DNA from: Actinomycetota bacterium
GTDB taxonomy: Bacteria; Actinomycetota; Actinomycetes; Nanopelagicales; Nanopelagicaceae
Assembly: GCA_009927705.1 (NCBI GenBank)
Contig: RFMK01000178.1
Span: 1-28,675, forward strand
Direction of reading: 5' to 3'
DNA length: 28,675 bases
Shown here: positions 8,364-16,787 of the stretch, piece by piece
Numbering within the stretch: the first letter of the stretch is position 1
Layout: each line of letters opens with the position of its first letter
Notes under the pieces: generated by a model
What the model saw: the letters and a program-made list of their open reading frames with translations, nothing else
The model's database searches: none
Told to the model about the DNA's origin: nothing
Position numbers and translations under genes: made by a program

Positions 8364-9319
8364 CCCAACCAAAAGTTGTCTCACTCGGCGGTGGCCATGG
8401 TCTGGCAGCGACTTTGAGATCGCTGCGAAAAATAACCACTGATTTGACTGCGATCGTAACCGTCGCAGATAACGGAGGTTCAAGTGGACGTCTTCGACAA
8501 GAGTTTCATTCACTTCCGCCAGGGGATCTTCGCATGGCACTGGCTGCTTTATGCAGTGATGATGAATGGGGTCGAAGTTGGGCCGAGATTATGCAATATC
8601 GCTTTACCTCTGCAGGTGAACTCAATGGCCATACGCTCGGCAATCTTCTTTTAACTGCGCTCTGGGATCGCGATGAAGATCCTGTTCAAGGACTTGATCG
8701 AGTTGGATCGTTGCTAAAAGTTGTGGGACGCGTTCTGCCGATGGCACTTGAGCCGCTTGATATTGAAGGCGTTTTCAAGACGTGGGAAGGCACTCATGTA
8801 GTGCGCGGCCAAAAAGAAGTTGCGGTAGCAAAAGGAACGTTAGAAGACCTGCGCCTCATCCCGGAAAAACCAACTCCAACTCATGAGGGTTTAGCAGCGA
8901 TTGCAAATGCAGATTTCATAACCCTTGGCCCAGGTTCGTGGTTCTCCAGCGTCCTACCGCATCTTCTTGTAGGAGCACAGCGTGAGGCGATTCAATCATC
9001 GTCCGCAAAACGCATCATTGTTCTTAACCTCGATGCGGCTCCACACATGCATGGTGATGAGTTAGCCGGCAGCTCGCCTGCAGATCACCTCCGAGTTTTG
9101 CGCAAGTTCGCCCCTTTGATGACGTGCGATATTGCCTTAGTCGATAGTTCGATAGCGGCTCAAGCTACGGTACTTAGTGAACTTGATGAACTTGTGGCCG
9201 CCATGGGAGGACGAGTATTTGTGGCAGATCTCGCATCTCATCCTGACCGTAATCATCATGATCCAGAGAAATTATTTTCTGCTTTCAGCCACATTTTCCA
9301 ATCCGAGATGCTTAGATAA
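8360..9319 (+). CDS. yvcK: YvcK/CofD-like gluconeogenesis factor
   Basis: Member of the YvcK family (2-phospho-L-lactate transferase fold). In Bacillus it is needed for growth on gluconeogenic carbon sources and affects cell-wall synthesis. The M. tuberculosis homologue (CuvA) works at the growing pole, and family members bind UDP-sugars. The 319-residue product has the expected N-terminal nucleotide-binding segment VSLGGGHGLAATL at 7-19, VADNGGSSGRLR near 36-47, and GPGSWFSSVLPH near 193-204. The start is a TTG at 8360 that overlaps the rapZ TGA by four bases. The conserved glycine-rich motif begins right after it, and no in-frame ATG precedes that motif. Translation is probably coupled to rapZ. 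Confidence 0.93.
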   Translation: MTQPKVVSLGGGHGLAATLRSLRKITTDLTAIVTVADNGGSSGRLRQEFHSLPPGDLRMALAALCSDDEWGRSWAEIMQYRFTSAGELNGHTLGNLLLTALWDRDEDPVQGLDRVGSLLKVVGRVLPMALEPLDIEGVFKTWEGTHVVRGQKEVAVAKGTLEDLRLIPEKPTPTHEGLAAIANADFITLGPGSWFSSVLPHLLVGAQREAIQSSSAKRIIVLNLDAAPHMHGDELAGSSPADHLRVLRKFAPLMTCDIALVDSSIAAQATVLSELDELVAAMGGRVFVADLASHPDRNHHDPEKLFSAFSHIFQSEMLR

Positions 9320-9324
9320 CGCTC

Positions 9325-10302
9325 ATGGCAATGACTGCATCGGTTAAAGACGAATTGAGTCGCCTCTCCGTCTCAAAACCATGTTGCCGCAAAGCTGAAG
9401 TCTCATCAATCCTTCGATTCGCTGGTGGGCTACATATCTCTGCCGGAAAAATCATGGTGGAAATTGAATTAGATACGGCTCAAGCAGCGCGAAGAATCAG
9501 AAAAGATATCGCGGATGTTTATGGTCACGACTCTGATTTAGCGGTCATTAGCGCTGGCGGTTTACGTAAAGGAAGTCGTTATCTCGTGCGCGTCATCAAA
9601 GATGGAGATGCGCTTGCTCGACAAACAGGACTTGTTGATTCACATGGTCGCCCCGTTAGGGGATTACCACCACAAGTTGTTTCGGCTGGAATTTGTGATG
9701 CCGAATCCGCCTGGCGCGGAGCATTTCTCGCACACGGCTCACTAACGGAGCCTGGCCGTTCCTCTGCTTTAGAAATTACCTGCCCCGGACCCGAAGCCGC
9801 GCTTGCACTTGTTGGAGCGGCACGCCGTTTAGGAATTACCGCAAAGGCTCGTGAAGTACGTGGCGTTGATCGAGTAGTCATTCGCGATGGCGACGCGATT
9901 GGCGTTCTTTTGACCCGTCTTGGTGCACACGAAAGTGTGATGGCGTGGGAAGAACGTCGAATGCGTCGCGAAGTTCGCGCCACTGCCAACCGTCTTGCGA
10001 ATTTTGATGATGCAAATCTACGTCGATCTGCTCGTGCTGCTGTGGCTGCATCAGCTCGCGTTCAAAGGGCGATGGAAATTCTTGGTGAAGAGATCCCCGA
10101 GCATCTTCGCGAAGCAGGACAACTTCGCATTACTCACGGGCAAGCAAGTCTTGAAGAGTTAGGTTCGCTTTCAACACCTCCCATGACCAAAGACGCCATC
10201 GCAGGTCGGATACGTCGCCTTCTTGCAATGGCAGATAAGCGAGCTGCTGAACTGGGAATCCCTGATACAGAAGCGGGACTTTCGCCAGATCTACTGAATT
10301 AG
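9325..10302 (+). CDS. whiA: DNA-binding protein WhiA
   Basis: WhiA is a conserved Gram-positive transcription factor. In Streptomyces it acts with WhiB on sporulation and division genes; non-sporulating bacteria keep it with a role linked to division or chromosome function. The 325-residue protein starts MAMTASVKDELSRL, typical of the family. It has a degenerate LAGLIDADG homing-endonuclease-like N-terminal part (about 20-200) and a carboxy-terminal helix-turn-helix region (about 225-315, with ANLRRSARA and LGIPDTEAGLS). The ATG at 9325 is chosen over a second in-frame ATG at 9331 by family resemblance. It lies five bases after yvcK, so the four genes from uvrC probably share transcription. 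Confidence 0.95.
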   Translation: MAMTASVKDELSRLSVSKPCCRKAEVSSILRFAGGLHISAGKIMVEIELDTAQAARRIRKDIADVYGHDSDLAVISAGGLRKGSRYLVRVIKDGDALARQTGLVDSHGRPVRGLPPQVVSAGICDAESAWRGAFLAHGSLTEPGRSSALEITCPGPEAALALVGAARRLGITAKAREVRGVDRVVIRDGDAIGVLLTRLGAHESVMAWEERRMRREVRATANRLANFDDANLRRSARAAVAASARVQRAMEILGEEIPEHLREAGQLRITHGQASLEELGSLSTPPMTKDAIAGRIRRLLAMADKRAAELGIPDTEAGLSPDLLN

Positions 10303-10414
10303 TCGATTCATCATCGGCCACTGATAGGATTCACTGAAGTCCACAAAGTCGTGGCGTTCAATTCAGAATCGATTGGTGCGCTATTTCGCGCGCATCTCAT
10401 GGAGCGTGGTTATT
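10303..10414 (+). promoter_or_regulatory. whiA-gap spacer with a possible gap promoter
   Basis: This 112-base stretch is the longest gap in the window and is where a promoter for the glycolytic block would be expected. TAGGAT at 10325-10330, preceded by TG one base upstream (TGATAGGAT), resembles an extended -10 element. No good -35 hexamer stands at the usual distance. GGAG at 10401-10404 lies ten bases before the chosen gap start. No terminator hairpin is evident after whiA. Confidence 0.35.
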
Positions 10415-11416
10415 GTGGTCAAAGTTGGAATCAATGGTTTTGGTCGTATCGGTCGTAATTTCTTCCGTGCGGCGCTAGCCTCAAATGCAAATATCGAGAT
10501 CGTTGCCGTCAATGACCTCACTGATATCGAGACACTTGCTCACCTTCTTAAATATGACTCCATCTTGGGTCGCTTGAATCTGCCAGTAACCCATAACGAA
10601 AACTCCATCACAGTTGGCACCAAGACTTTCCGAGTCTTTGCCGAGAAAGATCCTGCCGCGCTGCCATGGGGCTCAGTTGGCGCCGATATCGTCATCGAAT
10701 CCACTGGTCGCTTCACCAAAGCTTCCGATGCCGCAAAACATATGGTTGGTGGCGCAAAGAAAGTCGTGATTTCTGCTCCGGCAACCGATGAAGATGTAAC
10801 ACTCGTTCTGGGCGTCAATGATTCTGCTTATGATCCGGCGAAACACAACATCATCTCAAATGCTTCCTGCACCACGAACTGCCTCGCACCGATGGCAAAG
10901 GTATTGCATGAGAACTTTGGCATTGTTCGTGGCTTCATGACCACCGTCCATGCCTACACAAATGATCAGGTAATCCTCGATTTTCCTCACAAGGATCTTC
11001 GTCGTGCTCGCGCTGCAGCCACAAACATCATCCCAACTTCAACGGGCGCAGCTAAGGCGATTGGGCTTGTACTTCCAGAGTTGAAGGGCAAACTCGATGG
11101 TTATGCGCTTCGTGTACCCGTCCCAACTGGATCGGTCACAGACCTTACGGTCGAACTATCAAAAGAGGTCACAGCGGCTGACATCAATGCAGCGATGAAG
11201 AGGGCGGCAGAAGGTCCGCTCAAGGGAATCTTGTATTACACAGAAGATCCAATTGTCTCCACAGACATCGTCACCGATTCCCATTCATGTATCTTCGATG
11301 CGGGAATCACGAAGGCGATTGGCAATCAAGTTAAGGTCGCCGGTTGGTATGACAACGAGTGGGGCTATTCCAATCGCCTCGTCGATCTCATGACCTTCAT
11401 CGGCAAGAGCCTGTAA
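10415..11416 (+). CDS. gap: Glyceraldehyde-3-phosphate dehydrogenase, type I
   Basis: NAD-dependent glycolytic enzyme converting glyceraldehyde 3-phosphate and phosphate to 1,3-bisphosphoglycerate. From the GTG at 10415 the product is 333 residues, beginning MVKVGINGFGRIGR, the Rossmann NAD-binding motif. VAVND follows near residues 28-33, where the aspartate favours NAD. The active site SNASCTTNCLAP places the nucleophilic cysteine at 152, with His179 in TTVHAYTND. The frame stays open upstream to a TTG at 10373, but that would add about 14 residues not seen in the family, so the GTG is preferred. It leads a gap-pgk-tpiA run on the plus strand. Confidence 0.95.
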   Translation: MVKVGINGFGRIGRNFFRAALASNANIEIVAVNDLTDIETLAHLLKYDSILGRLNLPVTHNENSITVGTKTFRVFAEKDPAALPWGSVGADIVIESTGRFTKASDAAKHMVGGAKKVVISAPATDEDVTLVLGVNDSAYDPAKHNIISNASCTTNCLAPMAKVLHENFGIVRGFMTTVHAYTNDQVILDFPHKDLRRARAAATNIIPTSTGAAKAIGLVLPELKGKLDGYALRVPVPTGSVTDLTVELSKEVTAADINAAMKRAAEGPLKGILYYTEDPIVSTDIVTDSHSCIFDAGITKAIGNQVKVAGWYDNEWGYSNRLVDLMTFIGKSL

Positions 11417-11441
11417 TTCAGCGCGATTCTCGCAACGAAAT

Positions 11442-11450
11442 AAGGACGAG
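11442..11450 (+). promoter_or_regulatory. Ribosome binding site of pgk
   Basis: AAGGACGAG lies six bases before the pgk ATG at 11457. The 40-base gap after gap shows no hairpin, so gap and pgk are likely on one transcript with independent initiation. Confidence 0.6.
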
Positions 11451-11456
11451 ATAACG

Positions 11457-12656
11457 ATGGTTAAAGAACTCGGCTCTCTTGATGTTCGAGGTAAGCGAGT
11501 ATTGCTGCGGTGCGATCTCAATGTTCCGTTGAAAGATGATGGGAATGGGAAACGCGTCATTACCGATGATGGGCGTATTCGAGCATCACTGCCAACAATC
11601 AATGCTCTCCTTGATGGTGGAGCAACGCTGATTATCACCGCTCACTTGGGTCGCCCCAAAGGAGAACGAAAGCCAGAGTTATCTCTTGCTCCAATTGCAG
11701 AAAGATTGGGTTCACTCCTGAATCGCAGCGTGGCATTTGCGCATGACACGGTTGGCCCAGAAGCAGATAGCGCAGTTGCTGCACTGAAGAGCGGAGATGT
11801 TCTCCTACTTGAGAATGTTCGTTATGAAGCTGCTGAAACTTCCAAAGATGAGAATGAACGTAAGAAGTTTGCCAGCAAATTAGCGTCCTATGCAGATGTT
11901 TATGTAGGGGATGGATTTGGCGCCGTTCATCGCAAGCATGCCTCGGTTTTTGAAGCAGCGGAACTTCTCCCACATGCCGCTGGAACTTTGGTTGCAGCAG
12001 AGGTAGATGTTCTGCGAAAACTTACAGAATCACCGCAGCGCCCTTATGGTGTTGTTCTTGGTGGCGCAAAAGTATCGGACAAGATTGGCGTGATCACTAA
12101 TTTGCTCGACAAAGTGAATATGTTGGCAATTGGCGGGGGAATGGTTTTCACATTTCTGGCAGCACAAGGTAAAGAAATCGGTACATCATTGGTCGAGCAC
12201 GAATCAATTCCGCTAGTAAAAGAACTTCTTTCTCGTGCCGAGAAGTTGGGCGTCAGAGTGTTACTCCCAACAGACATTGTTGTGGCTCCTTCTTTTGCAA
12301 ATGAATCTCCAACGACCGTGAATGCGGATTCGATTCCTAAGGATCAGATGGGATTGGATATTGGCCCAGAAAGTGCTCGCGCCTTTGCGCAAGCAATTAA
12401 GGAGTGCAAGACGGTATTCTGGAACGGACCAATGGGTGTCTTTGAATTCTCCAACTTTGCTGCCGGCACAAAGGTTGTGGCACAAGCGCTGACCGAGGTT
12501 TCCGGATTGTCTGTTGTTGGCGGAGGAGATTCTGCCGCCGCTGTTCGCGCACTTGGTTTCTCTGATTCGCAATTTGGTTATATCTCAACTGGCGGGGGAG
12601 CATCCCTGGAATATCTCGAAGGTAAGGAACTTCCTGGCCTAACCGCCCTAAGATAA
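11457..12656 (+). CDS. pgk: Phosphoglycerate kinase
   Basis: Glycolytic enzyme transferring phosphate from 1,3-bisphosphoglycerate to ADP. The 399-residue protein has the family's N-terminal substrate motif LLRCDLNVPL (about 16-25), DDGRIRASLPTI near 38-50 and AHLGRPKG near 62-69. The nucleotide-binding half carries LGGAKVSDKIGVI near 200 and the glycine-rich VVGGGDSAAAV near 345-355. The carboxy end contains STGGGASLEYLEGKELPG. Length is standard. The ATG at 11457 has a good purine-rich ribosome site upstream. It sits between gap and tpiA, the usual actinobacterial glycolysis order. Confidence 0.97.
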   Translation: MVKELGSLDVRGKRVLLRCDLNVPLKDDGNGKRVITDDGRIRASLPTINALLDGGATLIITAHLGRPKGERKPELSLAPIAERLGSLLNRSVAFAHDTVGPEADSAVAALKSGDVLLLENVRYEAAETSKDENERKKFASKLASYADVYVGDGFGAVHRKHASVFEAAELLPHAAGTLVAAEVDVLRKLTESPQRPYGVVLGGAKVSDKIGVITNLLDKVNMLAIGGGMVFTFLAAQGKEIGTSLVEHESIPLVKELLSRAEKLGVRVLLPTDIVVAPSFANESPTTVNADSIPKDQMGLDIGPESARAFAQAIKECKTVFWNGPMGVFEFSNFAAGTKVVAQALTEVSGLSVVGGGDSAAAVRALGFSDSQFGYISTGGGASLEYLEGKELPGLTALR

Positions 12657-12666
12657 GAACTCACTT

Positions 12667-12672
12667 AAGGAG
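12667..12672 (+). promoter_or_regulatory. Ribosome binding site of tpiA
   Basis: AAGGAG five bases before the ATG at 12678 is a near-perfect Shine-Dalgarno sequence in the 21-base pgk-tpiA gap. It contrasts with the weak or absent sites of the coupled genes in this window. Confidence 0.7.
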
Positions 12673-12677
12673 TAGAA

Positions 12678-13454
12678 ATGTCACGTCGTCCGCTCATCGC
12701 AGGTAATTGGAAGATGAACCTGAATCATCTAGAAGCCATTGCTGTAACTCAGAAACTTGCTTACTCGCTTGAAGAGCGCGACTTTGATGCAGTTGATGTT
12801 GTTGTCTTGCCGCCATTCACAGATATCCGCTCAGTCCAAACTCTCGTTGATGGTGATCGCTTGAAATTGGCTTACGGCGCACAAGATATTTCGCCAGAAA
12901 AATCTGGCGCATTTACCGGGGATATCTCCGGTTCTATGTTAAAGAAACTTGATTGCTCCTATGTGGTCGTCGGACACTCTGAGCGTCGCGCTATTCACGG
13001 TGAAGATGATTCCCTTGTTAATAAGAAGATTCGAGCCGTGCTTGATAACGAGATGACTCCAATCTTCTGTATCGGCGAAGAACTCTCAATTCGAGAAGCG
13101 GGCACACATGTCGAACATGTGCTTTCCCAGGTGCGCGAAGGTCTCAAAGGTTTTCACAAACCAGAACTAAAGAAGATTGTCTTTGCTTACGAACCAGTGT
13201 GGGCAATCGGAACTGGAAAGACCGCGACCCCGGATGATGCTCAAGAAGTATGTGCAGCTATCCGTTCTGAACTCATAAAGATTGGCAGTGAAGAAATCGC
13301 TGAGAACGCTCGAATTCTCTACGGCGGTTCAGTGAAGTCTGCAAATATCGTGGACATTATGAAACAGCCAGATGTTGATGGCGCTTTAGTGGGTGGAGCT
13401 AGCCTTGATCCGGAAGAATTCGCTCGAATCTGTAAGTTCCACCGCGTTATCTAG
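12678..13454 (+). CDS. tpiA: Triosephosphate isomerase
   Basis: Interconverts dihydroxyacetone phosphate and glyceraldehyde 3-phosphate in glycolysis. The 258-residue TIM-barrel protein has GNWKMN with catalytic Lys12, VVGHSERR with His100, and the catalytic glutamate loop AYEPVWAIGTGK with Glu172. The phosphate-binding motifs are LYGGSVK (about 215-221) and the late DGALVGGASL. Length is normal. The start ATG at 12678 is fixed by a strong AAGGAG five bases upstream and by the position of the NWK motif. It follows pgk and precedes secG, a common actinobacterial arrangement. Confidence 0.97.
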   Translation: MSRRPLIAGNWKMNLNHLEAIAVTQKLAYSLEERDFDAVDVVVLPPFTDIRSVQTLVDGDRLKLAYGAQDISPEKSGAFTGDISGSMLKKLDCSYVVVGHSERRAIHGEDDSLVNKKIRAVLDNEMTPIFCIGEELSIREAGTHVEHVLSQVREGLKGFHKPELKKIVFAYEPVWAIGTGKTATPDDAQEVCAAIRSELIKIGSEEIAENARILYGGSVKSANIVDIMKQPDVDGALVGGASLDPEEFARICKFHRVI

Positions 13455-13539
13455 GGCGCATAGAGCCTAATTCGGGTCCGCAGGCCTGCTTTGGGTAGTA
13501 TGAGCCCCTTCATCCAGTACATATCTCAAGGAGTTTGTC
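13455..13539 (+). promoter_or_regulatory. tpiA-secG spacer: palindrome, possible promoter, ribosome site
   Basis: This 85-base gap holds a perfect ten-base palindrome GCAGGCCTGC at 13480-13489, a -10-like TAGTAT at 13496-13501, and a strong AAGGAG at 13528-13533 six bases before the secG GTG. The -35 position (about 13473-13478) is poor. The palindrome lies in what would be the promoter spacer, so it could be a repressor site. It is too tight to form a good terminator stem. Confidence 0.35.
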
Positions 13540-13767
13540 GTGGCCTTAGCACTATCGATCTTGTTGATCATCACTAGCGTCTTGATGATCCTGCTCGTGC
13601 TTCTACATAAAGGTAAAGGCAGTGGACTCTCTGATTTATTTGGCGGCGGAATGTCATCCACGTACGGCGGATCTTCGGTTGTGGAGAAAAATCTCGATCG
13701 CATCACCATTATCGTCGGTGGAGTCTGGTTTGCAGCAGTTATTGCTCTTGGTTTGGTTTTGAAGTAA
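13540..13767 (+). CDS. secG: Protein translocase subunit SecG
   Basis: Small membrane subunit of the SecYEG translocon that assists SecA-driven protein export. The 75-residue product has two hydrophobic segments (about 2-22 and 53-74). The linker between them carries the family motif HKGKGSGLSDLFGGG (about 23-37), which is diagnostic of SecG. The start is a GTG at 13540, six bases after AAGGAG. The gene lies next to tpiA, as in other actinobacteria. A possible promoter in the preceding spacer would allow expression apart from glycolysis. Confidence 0.93.
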   Translation: MALALSILLIITSVLMILLVLLHKGKGSGLSDLFGGGMSSTYGGSSVVEKNLDRITIIVGGVWFAAVIALGLVLK

Positions 13768-13801
13768 GAGGTAATTTTTCTTCGTAGGGATTTACCAATA
13801 G

Positions 13802-13807
13802 AAGGAG
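13802..13807 (+). promoter_or_regulatory. Ribosome binding site of the RbpA-family gene
   Basis: AAGGAG six bases before the ATG at 13814, in the 46-base gap after secG. The rest of the gap is AT-rich, with no clear promoter. Confidence 0.65.
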
Positions 13808-13813
13808 TTCGTC

Positions 13814-14161
13814 ATGGCAGGTGGAAGTGCAATTCGTGGATCGCGCGTCGGCGCTGGTCCTATGGGAGAAGCGGAGCGCGGCGAAGCAATCGCACGCTTC
13901 CGAGTCTCATATTGGTGTCTCAATGGCCACGAAACCAAGCCTTCCTTTGCTGAAGATGGCACCGTCGTCGTTCCAGATGAATGGGATTGTCCACGCTGTG
14001 GTTTTCCTGCTGGCAGAGACAAGAACAATCCACCTTCTCCAATTAAGAATGAGCCGTACAAGACTCACCTTGCCTATGTAAAAGAGAGACGCACAGAAGC
14101 AGAAGCAAAAAAGATTTTGGAAGCAGCGCTCAAAAAACTTCGCGGAGACGACGAAGACTAA
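13814..14161 (+). CDS. rbpA: RNA polymerase-binding protein RbpA family
   Basis: RbpA is an actinobacterium-specific protein that binds RNA polymerase and the principal sigma factor and stabilises the promoter open complex. The 115-residue product fits in length. It has a GERGE-like basic linker region (AERGEAIARFRV, about 20-31) and a core with Cys35, His39, Cys59 and Cys62 (YWCLNGH and WDCPRCGFPAG), a possible zinc-ribbon arrangement. The carboxy-terminal helix ERRTEAEAKKILEAALKKLR matches the sigma-interaction domain. Some actinobacteria carry a second family member (RbpB), and which one this represents cannot be told here. Its TAA stop interleaves with the pgi stop on the other strand. 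Confidence 0.88.
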   Translation: MAGGSAIRGSRVGAGPMGEAERGEAIARFRVSYWCLNGHETKPSFAEDGTVVVPDEWDCPRCGFPAGRDKNNPPSPIKNEPYKTHLAYVKERRTEAEAKKILEAALKKLRGDDED

Positions 14162-15678
14162 AGAGAGCGAGCAGCAGCGAGTAACTCAGAAATCCCGGCT
14201 ACTCGGTTCTTTAGGTGGAATCGAACAATCGGATATTCGCGCGCAGAGAGCGCCTCGTTATCGCCGAGCGCTTGCGCCATCACAAGCGTTTCAAAACCAT
14301 AATTCTTGCCTTTGATTGGCCAGGCTTTCTCGCTCACGCCTGTGATTTGAATAAATGATCCAACCCTCGGACCGCCTTTATGGAATTGGCCCGTGGAGTG
14401 TAAGAAACGTGGACCCCAACCAAATGTTGTGGGAGTAGTAGACGCTTTTTCTATAAGTGAGCGAAGTTCCATGATCGAATCATCAGCTCCGCGATGGAGA
14501 TATGCCATCAACGCGATGTAACCAGGTTTATGCGCAAATGCGTGGTGCAGGAAATCTTTAATTGAAGAACCTGAAGTTCCGGCAAAGACTGCAATATTCT
14601 CGCTTTCAAAGACCGGCTGGGGAGAGACAACTCCAGAGTTCTTCCATCGCTCAAGAAGAGCACCTGTCTTTTCCTTTGCTTCGGTGACATTGGGTTGATT
14701 GAACGGATCGACTTTAAGAAGATAACTCGCAAGGGCAGTTACCCACTCCCAGAATATGAAATGCCCGCCAAGAGAACCTTCAACACTGAAAGAAGAACTG
14801 CCATCGAATGTGATGATGGGGTACGAAGCATCATGTGAACTCTCGACGACTACGGGCAAAATTCCTTTTTCATCTTTTCCAGTTGATTCAGCGATAAGTT
14901 GCTCAATCCATTCACTAAGCCCCGGCACGTTCGAGCCGCGGTCGCTAAAACCAACGTACTGCATGGAGCTTTCCACCAAGCTTGCAGCAACAATGACAGC
15001 GGAGGAATCAGGGTGGGTGAAAGTGCTGGCGGCATCGATCGCATCATCGAGCAGAACGGAAACATCGACTCCAATGAGCGCCGCTGGCGTGAGGCCAAAA
15101 GCGCTTAATGCGCTGAAACGTCCACCAACGTTGGGATCAGCATTAACAATTCGCAAACCAGCAGACCTAGCTTGCTGATCCAGAGGTGAGCCAGGGTCCG
15201 TGACGACGACAAGATGATTACGCGGATCGAGTCCTTGTTTTTCAAGTTCAGCCTCTACCGCCAATTTCTGGGATGCGGTCTCAATTGTCGATCCAGATTT
15301 GGATCCAATGACAAAACACGTTGTCGAAAGATTATGAGAAAGCACGGCTGCAACATGGTCTGGATCGGTGGAATCCAAAACCGTGAGAGATTTTTTGAAA
15401 GTCGCAGCAATAACTTCTGGAGCTAAGGATGATCCCCCCATTCCGCAGAGGACAAATTCCTTATGGCCAATCTCGCGAGACCACGCTGAGAGAGCGTCGA
15501 GCACAGGAAGTAAATCTCGAGATGTAGATGGAAGGTCGATCCAATTGAGTCGAATGGCAGCTTCCGCTTTTGCTGCATCGCCCCACAACGTCGAATCTTT
15601 TGCGGCTAAGCGAGGAGTAATGAGATTGAGGGCTGCAACATTCTCACTCTTAGGGTTGAAACCTTTGATCTTCATCAT
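14158..15678 (-). CDS. pgi: Glucose-6-phosphate isomerase
   Basis: Interconverts glucose 6-phosphate and fructose 6-phosphate. It belongs to the isomerase type known also as the second half of bifunctional transaldolase/glucose-6-phosphate isomerase fusions. From the ATG at 15678 the product is 506 residues. It shows SIS-type sugar-phosphate motifs: CGMGGSSLAPEV near 86-97, IGSKSGSTIET near 145-155, NADPNVGGRFSALS near 190-203, and the active-site region TGKDEKG near 265. The frame is open to 15720, but that extension would overlap tal deeply and does not resemble the family. The ATG at 15678 overlaps the tal TGA by four bases (ATGA); an ATG at 15675 is equally possible. It is the last gene of the ctaA-tkt-tal-pgi chain, and its stop overlaps the rbpA stop. 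Confidence 0.93.
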   Translation of the reverse strand: MMKIKGFNPKSENVAALNLITPRLAAKDSTLWGDAAKAEAAIRLNWIDLPSTSRDLLPVLDALSAWSREIGHKEFVLCGMGGSSLAPEVIAATFKKSLTVLDSTDPDHVAAVLSHNLSTTCFVIGSKSGSTIETASQKLAVEAELEKQGLDPRNHLVVVTDPGSPLDQQARSAGLRIVNADPNVGGRFSALSAFGLTPAALIGVDVSVLLDDAIDAASTFTHPDSSAVIVAASLVESSMQYVGFSDRGSNVPGLSEWIEQLIAESTGKDEKGILPVVVESSHDASYPIITFDGSSSFSVEGSLGGHFIFWEWVTALASYLLKVDPFNQPNVTEAKEKTGALLERWKNSGVVSPQPVFESENIAVFAGTSGSSIKDFLHHAFAHKPGYIALMAYLHRGADDSIMELRSLIEKASTTPTTFGWGPRFLHSTGQFHKGGPRVGSFIQITGVSEKAWPIKGKNYGFETLVMAQALGDNEALSAREYPIVRFHLKNRVAGISELLAAARSL

Positions 15679-16787
15679 TGACGCGCAGCAATCTCGACAG
15701 CGTTGATGAGCTCCAGCCATGGTTTGATGAATTTCTCGATTCCCTCAGTTTCCAATTTATCGGCCACATCTGAAATATCGATTCCCAATTGCTTGAGATC
15801 AGAAAGCACTCTGGTTGCGCTTTCATAATCTTCTTGTGCGGTGTTTCCCCGGAAAGTACCTGAGTCCCGTACAGCGTTGAGGGTTGCCTCTGGCATCGTA
15901 TTTACTGTCATGGGGGCGACGAGTTCGACGACATACATAGTCGGGTCGTACGAAGGGTCTTTCACTCCGGTTGAGGCCCAGAGTGGGCGTTGAATATTTC
16001 CGCCAGATGTAGCCAGCGAATTCCAGCGCGATGACGAGAGCACCTCTTCGAAATGTTTGTACGCTAATCGAGCATTTGCAATTGCGGCTTTACCAAGAAG
16101 AGAAGCGGCTTTTGGATCTGAATGAGATGCAAGTCGGGGATCAATTTCTGTATCAACGCGGCTGACGAAGAATGAAGCTACCGAATGAATCTGGGATATG
16201 TCGAGTTTGCGAGCAATTCGATCTTCTAATCCTGAGATAAACGCATCTAAGACTGCCCGATACCGCTCAACGGAGAAGATGATGGTTACGTTTACGCTGA
16301 TTCCTTCGGCGGTCAATCTTTGAATAGCAGGCAATCCTTCTACAGTCGCAGGCACCTTGATCAATACATTCGGGCGCGCAACTTTCTTCCACAATTCGCG
16401 CGCTTGGGCGATTGTCCCTTCGGTGTCGCGAGCCAATCGAGGATCGACTTCGATGCTCACCCGGCCGTCAACGCCATTACTTCCTTTGAATACAGGCAAA
16501 AAGAGATCACATGCGTGCATTACATCAGCCGTCGTCAATTCTGTGATGATTGATTCAGGGTCATGACCCTGGGAAGCCAAACTCCTTAAATCATCGGAGT
16601 AGAGCGAGGATTTAGATATGGAGGCGGAGAAAATCGCAGGATTAGTGGTAACTCCAACAACATGATCATGATTGATGAGCTCTGATAAGTGACGGGCTTT
16701 GCCACCTACAATCATGCGTTCACGCGAGAGATCATCGAGCCAAATCGAGGTACCTGCCTCAGATATTGCTCTCAATGATTCACTCAT
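15675..16787 (-). CDS. tal: Transaldolase
   Basis: Non-oxidative pentose phosphate enzyme moving a dihydroxyacetone unit from sedoheptulose 7-phosphate to glyceraldehyde 3-phosphate by a Schiff base. The 370-residue product has the signature GVTTNPAIF at 45-53 and the catalytic lysine in VLIKVPAT (Lys144). It also shows the IQRLTAEGISVNVTIIFS segment near 155-172 and SFFVSRVDTEID near 205-215. Length matches the actinobacterial transaldolase subgroup. The ATG at 16787 overlaps the tkt stop by four bases (ATGA), and its own TGA overlaps the pgi start the same way, so all three are likely translationally coupled. Confidence 0.95.
   Translation of the reverse strand: MSESLRAISEAGTSIWLDDLSRERMIVGGKARHLSELINHDHVVGVTTNPAIFSASISKSSLYSDDLRSLASQGHDPESIITELTTADVMHACDLFLPVFKGSNGVDGRVSIEVDPRLARDTEGTIAQARELWKKVARPNVLIKVPATVEGLPAIQRLTAEGISVNVTIIFSVERYRAVLDAFISGLEDRIARKLDISQIHSVASFFVSRVDTEIDPRLASHSDPKAASLLGKAAIANARLAYKHFEEVLSSSRWNSLATSGGNIQRPLWASTGVKDPSYDPTMYVVELVAPMTVNTMPEATLNAVRDSGTFRGNTAQEDYESATRVLSDLKQLGIDISDVADKLETEGIEKFIKPWLELINAVEIAARQ

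Noticed and set aside
9579..9989. 136-codon open frame on the minus strand inside whiA
   Set aside because: It lies fully opposite a well-recognised gene, is rich in arginine, serine and threonine as expected for an antisense shadow, and matches no family I know.
10373..10414. Upstream extension of gap to a TTG start
   Set aside because: The added residues do not resemble any GAPDH N-terminus. The GTG at 10415 gives the canonical MVKVGINGFGRIG, with GGAG upstream.
13451..13495. Possible intrinsic terminator after tpiA
   Set aside because: The palindrome GCAGGCCTGC leaves only about three base pairs once a loop is allowed. The following T run is three bases, and neighbouring GC-rich pieces do not pair well.
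14756..15178. 140-codon open frame on the plus strand opposite pgi
   Set aside because: Antisense shadow of a confident gene; low-complexity serine and threonine composition with no motif.
15679..15720. Upstream extension of pgi beyond 15678
   Set aside because: The extra 14 residues overlap the tal coding end. The ATGA overlap at 15678 matches the other junctions of this chain.
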